Shown here piece by piece: positions 32,801-41,336 of a DNA stretch of 64,000 bases. The notes under the pieces were generated by a model. The model had not been told where the DNA came from. It was given only the letters and a program-made list of their open reading frames with translations, and did no database searches. The stretch is from positions 2,704,001-2,768,000 of the forward strand of contig NZ_CP015124.1 in assembly GCF_001678945.1 (NCBI RefSeq), in the 5' to 3' direction. Made by a program: the position numbers and the translations under genes. This DNA is from Phaeobacter gallaeciensis (GTDB taxonomy: Bacteria; Pseudomonadota; Alphaproteobacteria; Rhodobacterales; Rhodobacteraceae). Each line of letters opens with the position of its first letter. Positions within the stretch are counted from its first letter, which is position 1.

Positions 32801-33093
32801 TGACGCGAGCAGGCGGCAAAGTTCGCGGGTTGATCGCTGTTTGCCCGCGACGTTCTCCTCACTCCCTTAACGGGACGGTCTGGGGCGAGAACGCCACGGA
32901 TCACGAACCTTTTGGGGTCCTCTTGTAGTCTGCAAAGCCGTTCATAGAGGTCTTGCAGGCTCCGGACGTTCTGCTGTTCGACATCAAAGAGCGAAGACAT
33001 CCTAACCGGAAGGAGTTCCAATTGACCGCTCTTCGTGGCACGAACATGTTTAGCGGCGATTGCATGGGAGCGGAGGATCGTAAGTTGGTCCAT
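29890..33093 (-). CDS. Primase-helicase fusion (AEP-like primase + SF2-type helicase with Cys cluster)
   Basis: 1,067 residues. The N-terminal third resembles an archaeo-eukaryotic-type primase: WLMVDLDG (Asp103, Asp105) and RLHLWFWL (His158) supply the usual DxD and histidine. A helicase follows: Walker A TTGAGKT (392-398), four cysteines (462, 483, 491, 497) placed between Walker A and DEAF (542-545) as in iron-sulfur XPD/DinG helicases, LCLDATAD and GRLRLVHSPYRKR near the end. It probably replicates the excised island. It is divergent from hsdM. The last 56 codons lie in the 805-bp repeat and are therefore duplicated beyond hsdR. Confidence 0.75.
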   Translation of the reverse strand: MDQLTILRSHAIAAKHVRATKSGQLELLPVRMSSLFDVEQQNVRSLQDLYERLCRLQEDPKRFVIRGVLAPDRPVKGVRRTSRANSDQPANFAACSRQWLMVDLDGIPLPSEWQDFEQHTPEILDHVVSLLPPEFAGVAFAYQWSGSMGFKNDEIRLHLWFWLDNPVSDQEAKAWLQETPVDLSVFNAVQPHFTAAPILENGVKDPVVKRLGLHNPSGFRLSVQPPSDLSDRALRPRHCQHRSDTDRLDVQGIIRDPDTGLVIDGRERFMLLKSNDATCELMRGRSKKGDFPDLTEIADLTWELFSAEADVSDNKWSYSHALSEAERRRDELKTERYSFQSRADTTMLLPACEPFTRLSPVDASQGQNRLNSALTDFFAEIEHSPRLALRITTGAGKTYSTLKHLRNYLASSLGKTVEVYVPRHDLAEQYVQEIERLGGFNAEVIHVMPRTGGPRRELPVLCDRPDYVRGLEQEGLSVYGNACSADDGEKCAYFDSCRYLKQFRDVDVSTDNHGNVVRIMVHQYLRLPRNQLMSRPDLVVIDEAFFNEVVDTQTEIPLHEIRTHIRTGNIPDLGRKISNALEDGEPLLKSLRSEGIHPSDLEEVRLDHLLPSFPFEPERQSKPKTTGDPVLFRSLKTLLRILREEMRLQPHRDEVPRIVYALSRKSGQVARLAYVQGLLIPENCAVLCLDATADHRLLEPLLGAVDLERIDVKQNAGIVQVYDRTGSKAHWNGPTGDVEKLAEVLNTWAEFGEPPLVVSHKDLADKLRESDDIASDVKINHFAALRGSNDAEDCSAIFIAGRNMPPPFEVDLKARALFWDDEEPLQHDAAARPSGLSEPSERLPVQLRGYVQSSRNPMPQSGVMVPSFSDHRIEAIHAQIRDAETMQAIGRLRLVHSPYRKRVFLLSNLPVEVEVDELVAFDELMPDRLEMEMMRKGNIPLTPLGLMKMRPDLASSKATAEKLLQRSCIGDVDFLRAGPELIATGAVVLSFKAENAGRRRTHRHLFLLGNHSGQREPHLNHGLTSVGHFSLDRAVRFLEEGDPQVEGSGWAGVSDPQIEEVFNSDAP

Positions 33094-33280
33094 TGAATAA
33101 GGTGTAGTGCTTTCTGGTTGCGTCGGGGGGCGTCAGTATGTGCAACAAGGCTGAGAAACCAAGCAGAAAGTCTGTTTTTGTTCAATTTTTTCAGTTCGTT
33201 GCATGAGTTATTTCCCTGGGTTGTGTTACCTAAAACCTATGGTTGAATGAGCGACACTGAGGTCGCAGGATTGGAAAGAA
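33094..33280. promoter_or_regulatory. Divergent promoter region, primase-helicase / hsdM
   Basis: A 187-bp AT-rich gap between divergent genes, with T-rich runs at 33174-33190. It must hold both promoters. No palindrome or known operator was recognised. A GGAAAG ribosome site precedes hsdM. Confidence 0.5.
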
Positions 33281-35305
33281 ATGAGCGGAACTGACATCAA
33301 ATCGCTGGGTGCCTTCGTGTGGTCCATTGCCGAGACCCTGCGCGGGGACTTCAAGCAGTCGGAGTATGGAAAGGTCATTCTACCCTTCGTGGTTCTGCGT
33401 CGCCTGGACTGTATCCTTGAAGGGACCAAGGACGCTGTTCTCGACCTCTACGACAGCCTGCCTGATGACATCGACGAAGAGACACGGGATATGATGCTCT
33501 TCGGGGTCGCCGGTCAGAACATTCAGGTCTACAACCACTCCCGCTTTACCTTCGAAAGCCTCAAGGGGCAGGATGCCAAGGACATCCACAGCAACCTGAT
33601 GGACTATGTCACCAAGTTCTCCCCGAACGTCCGTGACATCTTCCTTGAGAAATTCCTCTTCACCGACCAGCTCAAGCGGTTGAACGATGCGGGCCTGCTC
33701 TTCACCGTGTTCGAGCAGTTCACCCAGATCGACCTCCACCCCGAAGCGATCTCGAACCTCGAGATGGGATACCTCTTCGAGGAGCTGATCCGCCGCTTCT
33801 CGGAGATCTCGAACGAGACCGCCGGGGAACACTACACCCCACGCGAGGTGATCCGCCTGATCGTGTCTCTGCTTCTGATCAACGACCAGGAAGCCCTGAC
33901 CGGTAGCGGTGTCATCCGTCAGGTCTATGACCCGGCAGCAGGAACAGGTGGCATGCTGTCTATTGCCGAAATGGAGATGAAGGCCCTGAACGAGCGGGTC
34001 CTGGTCGAGCTGTTCGGGCAGGAGCTGAACCCGGAATCCTTTGCCATCTGCAAATCCGACATGCTGGTCACGGGACACAATCCCGAGAACATCGCCTTCG
34101 GCAACACCCTGACCCAGGACGCCCACAAGGGGCGGAGCTTCCACTACATGCTGTCGAACCCGCCCTACGGCGTGGACTGGAAGAAGTACAAGGACGACAT
34201 CCTTGCCGAGGCCCAGGAACTGGGCATGGAGGGGCGGTTCGGGGCTGGCCTGCCGCGCGTATCGGACGGGCAACTGCTGTTCCTCCAGCACATGATCTCC
34301 AAGATGCGCGATGACGAACAAGGCACCCGTATCGGCATCGTCATGAACGGCTCCCCTCTCTTCACCGGCGGGGCCGGGTCGGGCGAAAGCGAGATCCGCC
34401 GATGGATGCTGGAGAACGACTGGGTCGAGGCGATCATCGCCCTGCCCACGGATCTGTTCTACAACACCGGTATTCAGACCTATGTCTGGCTCCTGACCAA
34501 TCGCAAGACACGGGATCGCCAGGGCAAGGTCCAGCTGATCGACGCCAGCAGCGACCGGTTCTGGAAGTCCATGCGCAAATCCCTTGGCTCCAAACGCCGC
34601 GAGATCCCGCCAGAGGCCTGCGACGAGATCACCCGGATCTATGCCGAGATGTTGAACGGAGAGGCTGGCTGGGGGGAATACTCCAAGATCTTCAAGACCA
34701 CCGATTTCGGCTATCGGGAGATCCGTGTCGAACGCCCCCTGAAACTGGCCTTCGAGGTGACCGAGGAAGCCCTAGAGGCCCTGCAAGAGGCAAAACCCTT
34801 CGCCAAGCTGGGCGACTCCGAACAGACCGCGATCCTGACCGTGCTGCGGCAGAGCCTGCCTGCGGGCAAACGATGGCTGGACCGTACCGAGTTCGACAAG
34901 AATCTGACAGCGGCGCTGAAGGCTGCCGGGATCAAACTGCCCGCCCCGGTGAAAAAGGCGATCCTGTCGGCCCTGTCGGAACGGGACGAGGATGCCAAGA
35001 TTTGCACCGGCAAGGATGGCAAGCCCGAAGCCGACAGCGATCTGCGCGATCACGAGCTGGTCCCGCTGGCGGAGGACTGGCGGGACTACGTGCAGCGCGA
35101 GGTTCTGCCCTTTGTCCCCGATGCCTGGGTGGATCAGAGCCACACCGACGCGCAGGATGGCGGCGTGGGCCGTGTGGGCTATGAGATCAACTTCAACCGC
35201 TACTTTTACAAGTACGTGCCGCCCCGCCCGCTGGCAGAGATCGACGCCGAGCTGAAGGCGCTGGAAGCCGAGATCGCGGGCCTGTTGCAGGAGGTTGTGG
35301 AGTGA
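33281..35305 (+). CDS. hsdM: Type I restriction-modification methyltransferase subunit HsdM
   Basis: A 674-residue N6-adenine DNA methyltransferase. An N-terminal helical HsdM domain (1-170) precedes the SAM-binding motif DPAAGTGG (217-224) and catalytic NPPYG (293-297). GEHYTPREV just before motif I is diagnostic of HsdM. The C-terminal 200 residues form the extended tail of this subfamily. Together with HsdS it methylates the host genome at a bipartite site. First gene of hsdM-hsdS-orf-hsdR; its TGA overlaps the hsdS start. Confidence 0.95.
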   Translation: MSGTDIKSLGAFVWSIAETLRGDFKQSEYGKVILPFVVLRRLDCILEGTKDAVLDLYDSLPDDIDEETRDMMLFGVAGQNIQVYNHSRFTFESLKGQDAKDIHSNLMDYVTKFSPNVRDIFLEKFLFTDQLKRLNDAGLLFTVFEQFTQIDLHPEAISNLEMGYLFEELIRRFSEISNETAGEHYTPREVIRLIVSLLLINDQEALTGSGVIRQVYDPAAGTGGMLSIAEMEMKALNERVLVELFGQELNPESFAICKSDMLVTGHNPENIAFGNTLTQDAHKGRSFHYMLSNPPYGVDWKKYKDDILAEAQELGMEGRFGAGLPRVSDGQLLFLQHMISKMRDDEQGTRIGIVMNGSPLFTGGAGSGESEIRRWMLENDWVEAIIALPTDLFYNTGIQTYVWLLTNRKTRDRQGKVQLIDASSDRFWKSMRKSLGSKRREIPPEACDEITRIYAEMLNGEAGWGEYSKIFKTTDFGYREIRVERPLKLAFEVTEEALEALQEAKPFAKLGDSEQTAILTVLRQSLPAGKRWLDRTEFDKNLTAALKAAGIKLPAPVKKAILSALSERDEDAKICTGKDGKPEADSDLRDHELVPLAEDWRDYVQREVLPFVPDAWVDQSHTDAQDGGVGRVGYEINFNRYFYKYVPPRPLAEIDAELKALEAEIAGLLQEVVE

Positions 35306-36555
35306 TGCTCGCTACTGAGGACGACGATGCCCAAGTCAAACCAGTCTATGGAAGTGGCTGGAAAAGGTGTCGGCTTAAGCATCTCGGCAAAGCGCTAATC
35401 GGGCTTACATATTCGCCAGACGACGTGGTGGACCCCGGCATGGGTTATCCAGTTTTGCGAGCAAATAACATCCAAAATGGACGCCTTCATCCAGACGGAA
35501 TAATCTATGTTGATGCTCGCGTACCCGAAAGATTGCGACTGCGTGAAGGGGATATACTCATCTGCTCTCGTAATGGCAGCAGGCATTTGATCGGGAAGAA
35601 CGGCAAAGTCACCAGAGAGTTTTCTGGGATGACGTTCGGCGCTTTCAACACCGTGGTCCGATCAGATAGCGCAGACTTCCTGTATTGGGTTCTGCAATCT
35701 TCCATCTTCGAAGAGCAAACCGGTGCCTATCTCACATCGACCATTAACCAACTTACAGTAACGACTCTAAACAATCTTAGTGTTTTGGTCCCCGACCTCG
35801 AGACCCAACGCCAGATTGCCGACTTCCTGGACCGCGAGACCGCAAGAATTGACCTGCTGATCGAGAAAAAGCAGCGGTTGGTGGCGCTGCTGGATTGTAG
35901 GTATGATGCACTACGCGAGAGCATACTCGCGTTGGATGACAACATTTTTCCGAAACGGTCCATGCGCTGGCTAGCCAGGGTTGGATCCGGAGACTTTCTC
36001 CCCAACGAGAAAATGAGTCCAAACAAAAGCCCAGACAATCCCTTTCCGGTAGTTGGCGGAAACGGTACGATGGCGTACACGAACCGGTCAAACTCTCCGC
36101 CGGGGACGTTGGTAATTGGCCGAGTAGGAGCCTTGTGCGGGAACGTTCATTTCTACGATATTTCGTCGTGGGTTACCGACAACGCCCTTATTGTTCGCCT
36201 GATTTCGAAAGACATCTTGCCCAGGTATGCTTTCGAGATCTTTGTGTCAGCCAGATTGAACGAAAAAGCCAACAAGAATGCCCAACCGCTTATTACTGGC
36301 GAGACGATCAAAAGGGTTACCTTGCGTCTGCCTGATCCGGGAGAGCAAGAACGGCGCGTCGCCAGTCTCGAGCTGCTAACCACGCAACTCACGGAGCTAA
36401 AAGAGCGTATTCTCTCTAGTATCACGCTGCTCAAAGAATACCGCTCCGCCCTGATCACCGCCGCTGTTACAGGGCAGATCGATGTGCAGACCTATGGCAG
36501 ATCTGGCACCGTGGACCGACGGCTCGACGCCATTCAGGAGGAGATGGAGGCATGA
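35302..36555 (+). CDS. hsdS: Type I restriction-modification specificity subunit HsdS
   Basis: About 417 residues; start GTG at 35302 or ATG at 35305, both served by AGGAGG at 35289-35294. Two target-recognition domains (about 20-165 and 215-365) are each followed by a conserved helical spacer: DLETQRQIADFLDRETARIDLLIEK and the C-terminal EYRSALITAAVTGQIDV. The domains are dissimilar, so the recognised sequence should be asymmetric. It bridges HsdM and HsdR and sets specificity. Base composition is more A+T-rich than hsdM and hsdR, as is usual for exchanged specificity genes. Confidence 0.93.
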   Translation: MMLATEDDDAQVKPVYGSGWKRCRLKHLGKALIGLTYSPDDVVDPGMGYPVLRANNIQNGRLHPDGIIYVDARVPERLRLREGDILICSRNGSRHLIGKNGKVTREFSGMTFGAFNTVVRSDSADFLYWVLQSSIFEEQTGAYLTSTINQLTVTTLNNLSVLVPDLETQRQIADFLDRETARIDLLIEKKQRLVALLDCRYDALRESILALDDNIFPKRSMRWLARVGSGDFLPNEKMSPNKSPDNPFPVVGGNGTMAYTNRSNSPPGTLVIGRVGALCGNVHFYDISSWVTDNALIVRLISKDILPRYAFEIFVSARLNEKANKNAQPLITGETIKRVTLRLPDPGEQERRVASLELLTTQLTELKERILSSITLLKEYRSALITAAVTGQIDVQTYGRSGTVDRRLDAIQEEMEA

Positions 36556-36944
36556 CCCGCCAAATCGATGAACTGCCCGGTTTCCTGAAGGGCTGGCTCT
36601 CCGCGCATCCCCGCATATCCGAGGTCGCCGCCAAAACTGCTTCGTCAGGCCGCGTCCATCTTTCCGTGTACCGCACGACACATGGCAAGCCGCTGGGTGT
36701 CGAGTATGACAAGGACACGCTCCAGAACCTGTGGCTGCGGGCCGGTGATGCCCCCTCCCATATCCCAAGCGGCGTAAAGACGACCCACAAGGCGTGGACT
36801 GGCCACGAGTGGGCCAGCCCGGATGGGAAAGGAGCGAACAGCAACCTGCGCGGCTATGCAGATTTCCGTGGCTACGACCTCATCCGTCTGGGCGTAAAAA
36901 CCCAAGCCGATGCCGAAGAGATTTTGACCCACCTATTGAAATAG
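36552..36944 (+). CDS. Small protein of unknown function inside the hsd operon
   Basis: 130 residues starting ELPGFLKGWLSAHPRISEVAAK, with a basic middle part and SNLRGYADFRGYDLIRLGVK near the end; soluble, no signal peptide, no cysteines. I do not recognise the family. Its ATG overlaps the hsdS stop by 4 bp and hsdR starts 18 bp after it, so it is made with the restriction complex. That suggests a regulator or accessory of HsdR, but nothing in the sequence proves it. Confidence 0.8.
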   Translation: MTRQIDELPGFLKGWLSAHPRISEVAAKTASSGRVHLSVYRTTHGKPLGVEYDKDTLQNLWLRAGDAPSHIPSGVKTTHKAWTGHEWASPDGKGANSNLRGYADFRGYDLIRLGVKTQADAEEILTHLLK

Positions 36945-36962
36945 CATTTTGCAGGACCCGCC

Positions 36963-39935
36963 ATGACGACCGGACAGCACACGACCAAGGACGTTCACCA
37001 GGAGAAGGTTTTCGAGGCTCATATCGTGGGCTGCCTGACCTCGGATCTGGGCTATCTCGAACGGGATCCAGCCACGGACTACGATGTGGGTTATGCCCTC
37101 GACCGTGAGCTGCTGTTCCGCTTTCTGCGCAACACCCAGCCCGAAGCGTGGCAAACCCTGGAGGATCACTACAGTACCCAGGCCGAGGCGGAGGTTCTGA
37201 AGCGGCTGGAAAAGGCCCTGAAGGAACAGCCCACCCACCAGGTTCTGCGTCAGGGGATCAAGCTGGTCCCGAACATCAACTTCTCCCTGTGCTACTTCAA
37301 GCCCGCCTCGAACCTGAACCCGGATCTGACACGGCTGTTCGAGGGTAATATCCTGTCGGTCATGCGGCAGGTGCGGTACTCCAAGAAGAACGCCAATGCC
37401 ATCGACATCGTCACCTTCGTGAACGGCATCCCCGTGACTACGATGGAGGTCAAGAACCCGTTGACCGGGCAGACGTTCAAACACGCCGAAGCGCAGTATC
37501 GCAAGGATCGCTCCCCCGGTGGTGAGCCTCTGTTGACCTTCAAACGCGGTGCCATCGTGCATTTCGCCGTGGACCCAGACAACGTGTCGATGACCACACG
37601 GCTGATGAACGGCAAGACGCGGTTCCTGCCCTTCAACCGGGGACGGGATGGTGGGGCTGGCAACCCGGATGTGCCGGGGGAGAACCGGGTGTCCTACCTC
37701 TACAAGGATCTGCCGGGGGCAAAGGCGGTCTTTTCGCGCGAGGTTCTGCTGGATCTGATCGGGCGGTTCATCCATCTGGAACGATCCGGCGGCAAGGAGG
37801 TGTTGATCTTCCCGCGCTTCCAGCAGCTCGACGCGGTGCGGCGTGTCCTGGCAGATGCACGGGCGAATGGCGCTGGGCAAAACTACCTGATCCAGCACAG
37901 TGCGGGGTCGGGAAAATCCAATACCATCGCCTGGACGGCCCATCAGATCATCAACCTGCATGACGAGGCCGACCGCCCCCTGTTCGACACTGCGATCATC
38001 GTGACCGACCGCTTGGTTCTGGACCGGCAGCTACAGAACACGATCAGCGGCTTTGCCCAGACCGAAGGTGTAGTGAAGAAGATCGACGGCACCTCCCGAG
38101 ATCTCAAACAGGCTATCGAACAGGGCAAGCGGATCATCATCACGACGATCCAGAAGTTCGGCACGGAGCATCTGGCTACCATATCGGGGCAGTCCTCCAA
38201 GAACTTCGCCGTGATTATCGATGAGGCGCATTCCTCCCAGTCTGGGAAGGCGGCGCAAGCCATGAGCGATGCCCTGACACGGGAGAAGACATCCTCCGAA
38301 GACATCGAGGATATGATCCTGGCCCATCAGGCCGCCAGAGGGCCGCAGAAGAACATCTCCTTCATGGCGTTCACGGCCACCCCTCGGAACGTGACGCTGG
38401 AGCGGTTCGGACGCATGGGCGAGGATGGCAACCCGCACCCGTTCCACCTCTACTCGATGCGTCAGGCTATCGAAGAGGGGTTCATCCTCGACGTCCTCCA
38501 GAACTACATGACCTACTCGGCCTACTACAAGCTCGAGAAGGCCATCGAAGAGGACCCCGCGTTCAAGGGGAGGAACGCCCAGCGGACTGTCGCACGGTAT
38601 GCCTCTCTTCATCCTTCGGCAATTGGCCAGAAGGTCGAGATCATTGTCGAGCATTTCCGCCGCCATGTGCGGAGCGAACTCGGCGGACAAGCGAAGGCCA
38701 TGGTGGTCACCCAAAGCCGTGAACATGCCTTCCGGTACTGGCAGCAGATCAAGGCCTACATTGAGGAGAAGGGATATTCCGACCTCAAAGCCCTGGTGGC
38801 GTTCTCAGGCGATCTCCGTATCGATGACACTGACTGGTCCGAGGCTGCCGCCAACGGCTTCCCCGAAACGGAGCTACCACAGAGGTTCGACACGGATGAG
38901 TATCAGGTTCTCGTAGTTGCCGAGAAATACCAGACCGGGTTCGATCAACCGAAGCTGGTAGCGATGTACGTGGACAGGAAGTTAGCAGGGCTTCAGGCTG
39001 TGCAAACACTCGCACGGTTGAACCGGACCTTCCCGGACAAGAAGCGGACCTTCGTCCTTGATTTCCAGAACACCATGGAGGAGATCCGCGACGCCTTCGC
39101 CCCGTTCTTCGAGGCTACGGAGCTGGAGGAACGCACGGACCTCAATCAGATCTATGATCTCGAAAGCAGGATCTCGAGTTCGCCGTACATCATCCGGGAC
39201 GAGGTCGAGAGGTTTGCAAATGTCTTCTTCACGGGAAATCTCAGTAGCCAGGAACGCATCCGCCTGGAAGGGCTGGTGAAGGAGACTGTTGGCCGTTTCG
39301 AGATGGACGACGACGAAGCCCAGCAGGAGGAGTTCCGGCAGCTCCTTAGAAGCTACATGCGGTTCTACTCCTTCGTTGCGCAGATCGTCTCTCTCGGGGA
39401 TCCGTGGTTGGAACAGCTCTTCACGTACGTCTCTTGGCTTTCGCGTCTGCTGCCGTCACGGGAAGTCCCTGCCGATATCCAAATCTCGGAGGACATGCTC
39501 CAGCTCTCGGCATTTCGGGTGCAGAAAGGCGAAGAGGGATCGGCGTCCCTTCAGGCTGGTGACACGACCAAACTTGCGGCCATCACCGAGTTCGGTGCCA
39601 ACCGCTACACGGAGGAGGAAGAGCGTTCCCTGTCTGAGATTATCGACTCCTTCAACGAGCGACACGGGACCAATTTCTCGAGAGAGGACTTCCTTCGATT
39701 CGAACGTGTGAACCGCGAAATCATGGACGATGAGATGACGGACATGATGCGCAATAACCCTGCGGATGTGGTCTACGGGGCATTCGAACGTGCCTTCTTC
39801 CAAGGGATGGTAAGGATGTTCCAGCAGGACAACGAGATGCGGAGTGCCGTGATGACCGACAAGGTGGCCAGGGATCAAGCCACGCGACACTTCTTCAATC
39901 GGGCGATGCGGATGGCCAACGAGAGCCGCACCTGA
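36963..39935 (+). CDS. hsdR: Type I restriction endonuclease subunit HsdR
   Basis: A 990-residue motor-nuclease. The nuclease core near residues 145-165 has Asp148 (AIDIV) and Glu162-x-Lys164 (TTMEVK); the translocase has Walker A AGSGKS (314-319), DEAH (420-423), FTATP (about 475) and a late QTLARLNRTFPDKK motif VI. It cuts unmethylated DNA after translocation. The last seven codons and the stop lie inside the right arm of the 805-bp repeat, so the natural C-terminus may have been replaced when the repeat formed; the catalytic parts are complete. Confidence 0.94.
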   Translation: MTTGQHTTKDVHQEKVFEAHIVGCLTSDLGYLERDPATDYDVGYALDRELLFRFLRNTQPEAWQTLEDHYSTQAEAEVLKRLEKALKEQPTHQVLRQGIKLVPNINFSLCYFKPASNLNPDLTRLFEGNILSVMRQVRYSKKNANAIDIVTFVNGIPVTTMEVKNPLTGQTFKHAEAQYRKDRSPGGEPLLTFKRGAIVHFAVDPDNVSMTTRLMNGKTRFLPFNRGRDGGAGNPDVPGENRVSYLYKDLPGAKAVFSREVLLDLIGRFIHLERSGGKEVLIFPRFQQLDAVRRVLADARANGAGQNYLIQHSAGSGKSNTIAWTAHQIINLHDEADRPLFDTAIIVTDRLVLDRQLQNTISGFAQTEGVVKKIDGTSRDLKQAIEQGKRIIITTIQKFGTEHLATISGQSSKNFAVIIDEAHSSQSGKAAQAMSDALTREKTSSEDIEDMILAHQAARGPQKNISFMAFTATPRNVTLERFGRMGEDGNPHPFHLYSMRQAIEEGFILDVLQNYMTYSAYYKLEKAIEEDPAFKGRNAQRTVARYASLHPSAIGQKVEIIVEHFRRHVRSELGGQAKAMVVTQSREHAFRYWQQIKAYIEEKGYSDLKALVAFSGDLRIDDTDWSEAAANGFPETELPQRFDTDEYQVLVVAEKYQTGFDQPKLVAMYVDRKLAGLQAVQTLARLNRTFPDKKRTFVLDFQNTMEEIRDAFAPFFEATELEERTDLNQIYDLESRISSSPYIIRDEVERFANVFFTGNLSSQERIRLEGLVKETVGRFEMDDDEAQQEEFRQLLRSYMRFYSFVAQIVSLGDPWLEQLFTYVSWLSRLLPSREVPADIQISEDMLQLSAFRVQKGEEGSASLQAGDTTKLAAITEFGANRYTEEEERSLSEIIDSFNERHGTNFSREDFLRFERVNREIMDDEMTDMMRNNPADVVYGAFERAFFQGMVRMFQQDNEMRSAVMTDKVARDQATRHFFNRAMRMANESRT

Positions 39936-40717
39936 ACCACGGGCTGACTTCCGTGGGTCATTTCTCGCTGGATCGTGCTGTACGGTTCCTGGAAGAAGGT
40001 GACCCCCAGGTAGAAGGATCTGGTTGGGCGGGGGTTAGTGATCCCCAGATCGAGGAGGTCTTCAACTCAGACGCTCCCTAAGCAGACAAGAAGCTATATA
40101 TATCCTTATAGCAAACTGTCCGCATAGCGGGGACATACCCCCCGGCCAAAACCATGGCGGAAGATATATGAAGCCTGCCACCCCTACGATCTGTGGTTTT
40201 GTCACCGTTGGCTAAAGCGGTTGGGGAGGCAGAGTAGGAGGCCACCAATCGTGCAGAGCTGGTTGACGACCTCCAGCCCCAATCTGTTGTCGGGGCCATA
40301 TACGACAACCCTACGGGGGTGGGGTGGCACTCGCCCCCCCTATGCCCACACACGAGCAGAAGCCCTCTTTCCCGTATACCGGTCGACTCATACAGCGCCA
40401 TCTCGAGGTCTCAGGTAGGTGAACCTCCGGGGAAGTCCTTCCTGGCCTTCTACTAGTCATACGGGGAGCCTGAGACAGCTCTCCACGGTATGCCCCTCCT
40501 GACAGCCGTGCAGCTCGATCCCAACACGGAGATACAACCGGGCAGAAGGCTGAGTCTGACAGAGCCGTAGAACAAACCGTAGAACAAATCGTGCCTGTTG
40601 ACCGGGACTCCACGGGGCTGATATCCCTTATTTTGCTGATGCTTGCCGTGTCAACGGTGCCTGTAACGGGTCTCGAACCAAATTTCACACGGGCTGAAGA
40701 CCCGCCCCCGGGCACCA
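39913..40717 (-). repeat. 805-bp inverted repeat, right arm
   Basis: Inverted copy of 29254-30058. It begins in the last codons of hsdR, carries a 3' fragment of the primase-helicase gene (readable as NHGLTSVGHFSLDRAVRFL up to a stop at 40081) and ends with the inverted attachment core at 40702-40717. With the left arm it brackets 9.85 kb of unique DNA. Confidence 0.93.
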
Positions 40718-40780
40718 TTTCCTTCGTTCAAGGCATTGTTTTGCATCAGTTTTTGGGCTGATCAAGACGAGGCGTAGAAC
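40702..40780 (-). repeat. 79-bp inverted repeat with an attP-like junction, left copy
   Basis: This matches 42516-42594 in inverted orientation. It consists of the 16-bp attachment core plus the 63 bp that lie between integrase and tRNA-Phe. Its core side continues into the distal island end sequence (40701 downward), so the junction equals what the circular island's attP should look like, facing the opposite way. Confidence 0.88.
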
Positions 40781-41186
40781 TGTTTTGGGACCTTGGTGCG
40801 ATGATTGATGGAGTTTGGTAGTCGCTCGTGAGAAGAGTGGAGCCAAGAGGGGTTACCAGCCACCCTTCACGACGCTTCTTGTACCGGCTGCCGCCAAAGC
40901 CTGCATTCCAACCGATGTGCCGTTTCGGCCTGTAGATCCGCTCGATCTCGTAAGCCACATACCATGGCAAATCGGTATGCAGGGGTCGCCACTCTATCTC
41001 GTCACCATGTTCGGCAAGGGCCTTTTCCAGGGCATGGCATGTCGGGCTGGAATGATGAAGTGCCACGCGAGCGTGTAGCTTTTGCATGGTCACACCGATG
41101 TACCCCTCACGAAATGGATTGTCGAAGGATGGTAGATGGCCCCAGTATACCATGTGCGGTGCGGTTAGGTAGGTTCGTGACGACAT
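40746..41186 (-). CDS. GIY-YIG-like small protein next to the integrase
   Basis: 146 residues from an ATG with AGGAGG 9 bp upstream. MVYWGHLPSFDN and FREGYIGVT form a GIY-YIG-like pair, followed by RVALHH, an acidic residue in YEIERIYRP and WNAGFGG, the order expected for this nuclease fold. The last 12 codons lie in the 79-bp repeat. It sits 150 bp downstream of the integrase on the same strand and could nick or process island DNA. The family match is from pattern only. Confidence 0.6.
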   Translation of the reverse strand: MSSRTYLTAPHMVYWGHLPSFDNPFREGYIGVTMQKLHARVALHHSSPTCHALEKALAEHGDEIEWRPLHTDLPWYVAYEIERIYRPKRHIGWNAGFGGSRYKKRREGWLVTPLGSTLLTSDYQTPSIIAPRSQNSSTPRLDQPKN

Positions 41187-41336
41187 CGGAAAGTGCCTCC
41201 TAGAGAACAGGTGCCGCGACCATACAATGAGGAGAAAAGTGAGTCAAAACAATGATTTAGTTGTAATAGTTGGGGCAAGAACTGGGGGAGCAGTAGGGGG
41301 AACAGCACGGCCTTAGCACAGGGAACTAGAAGCAGC

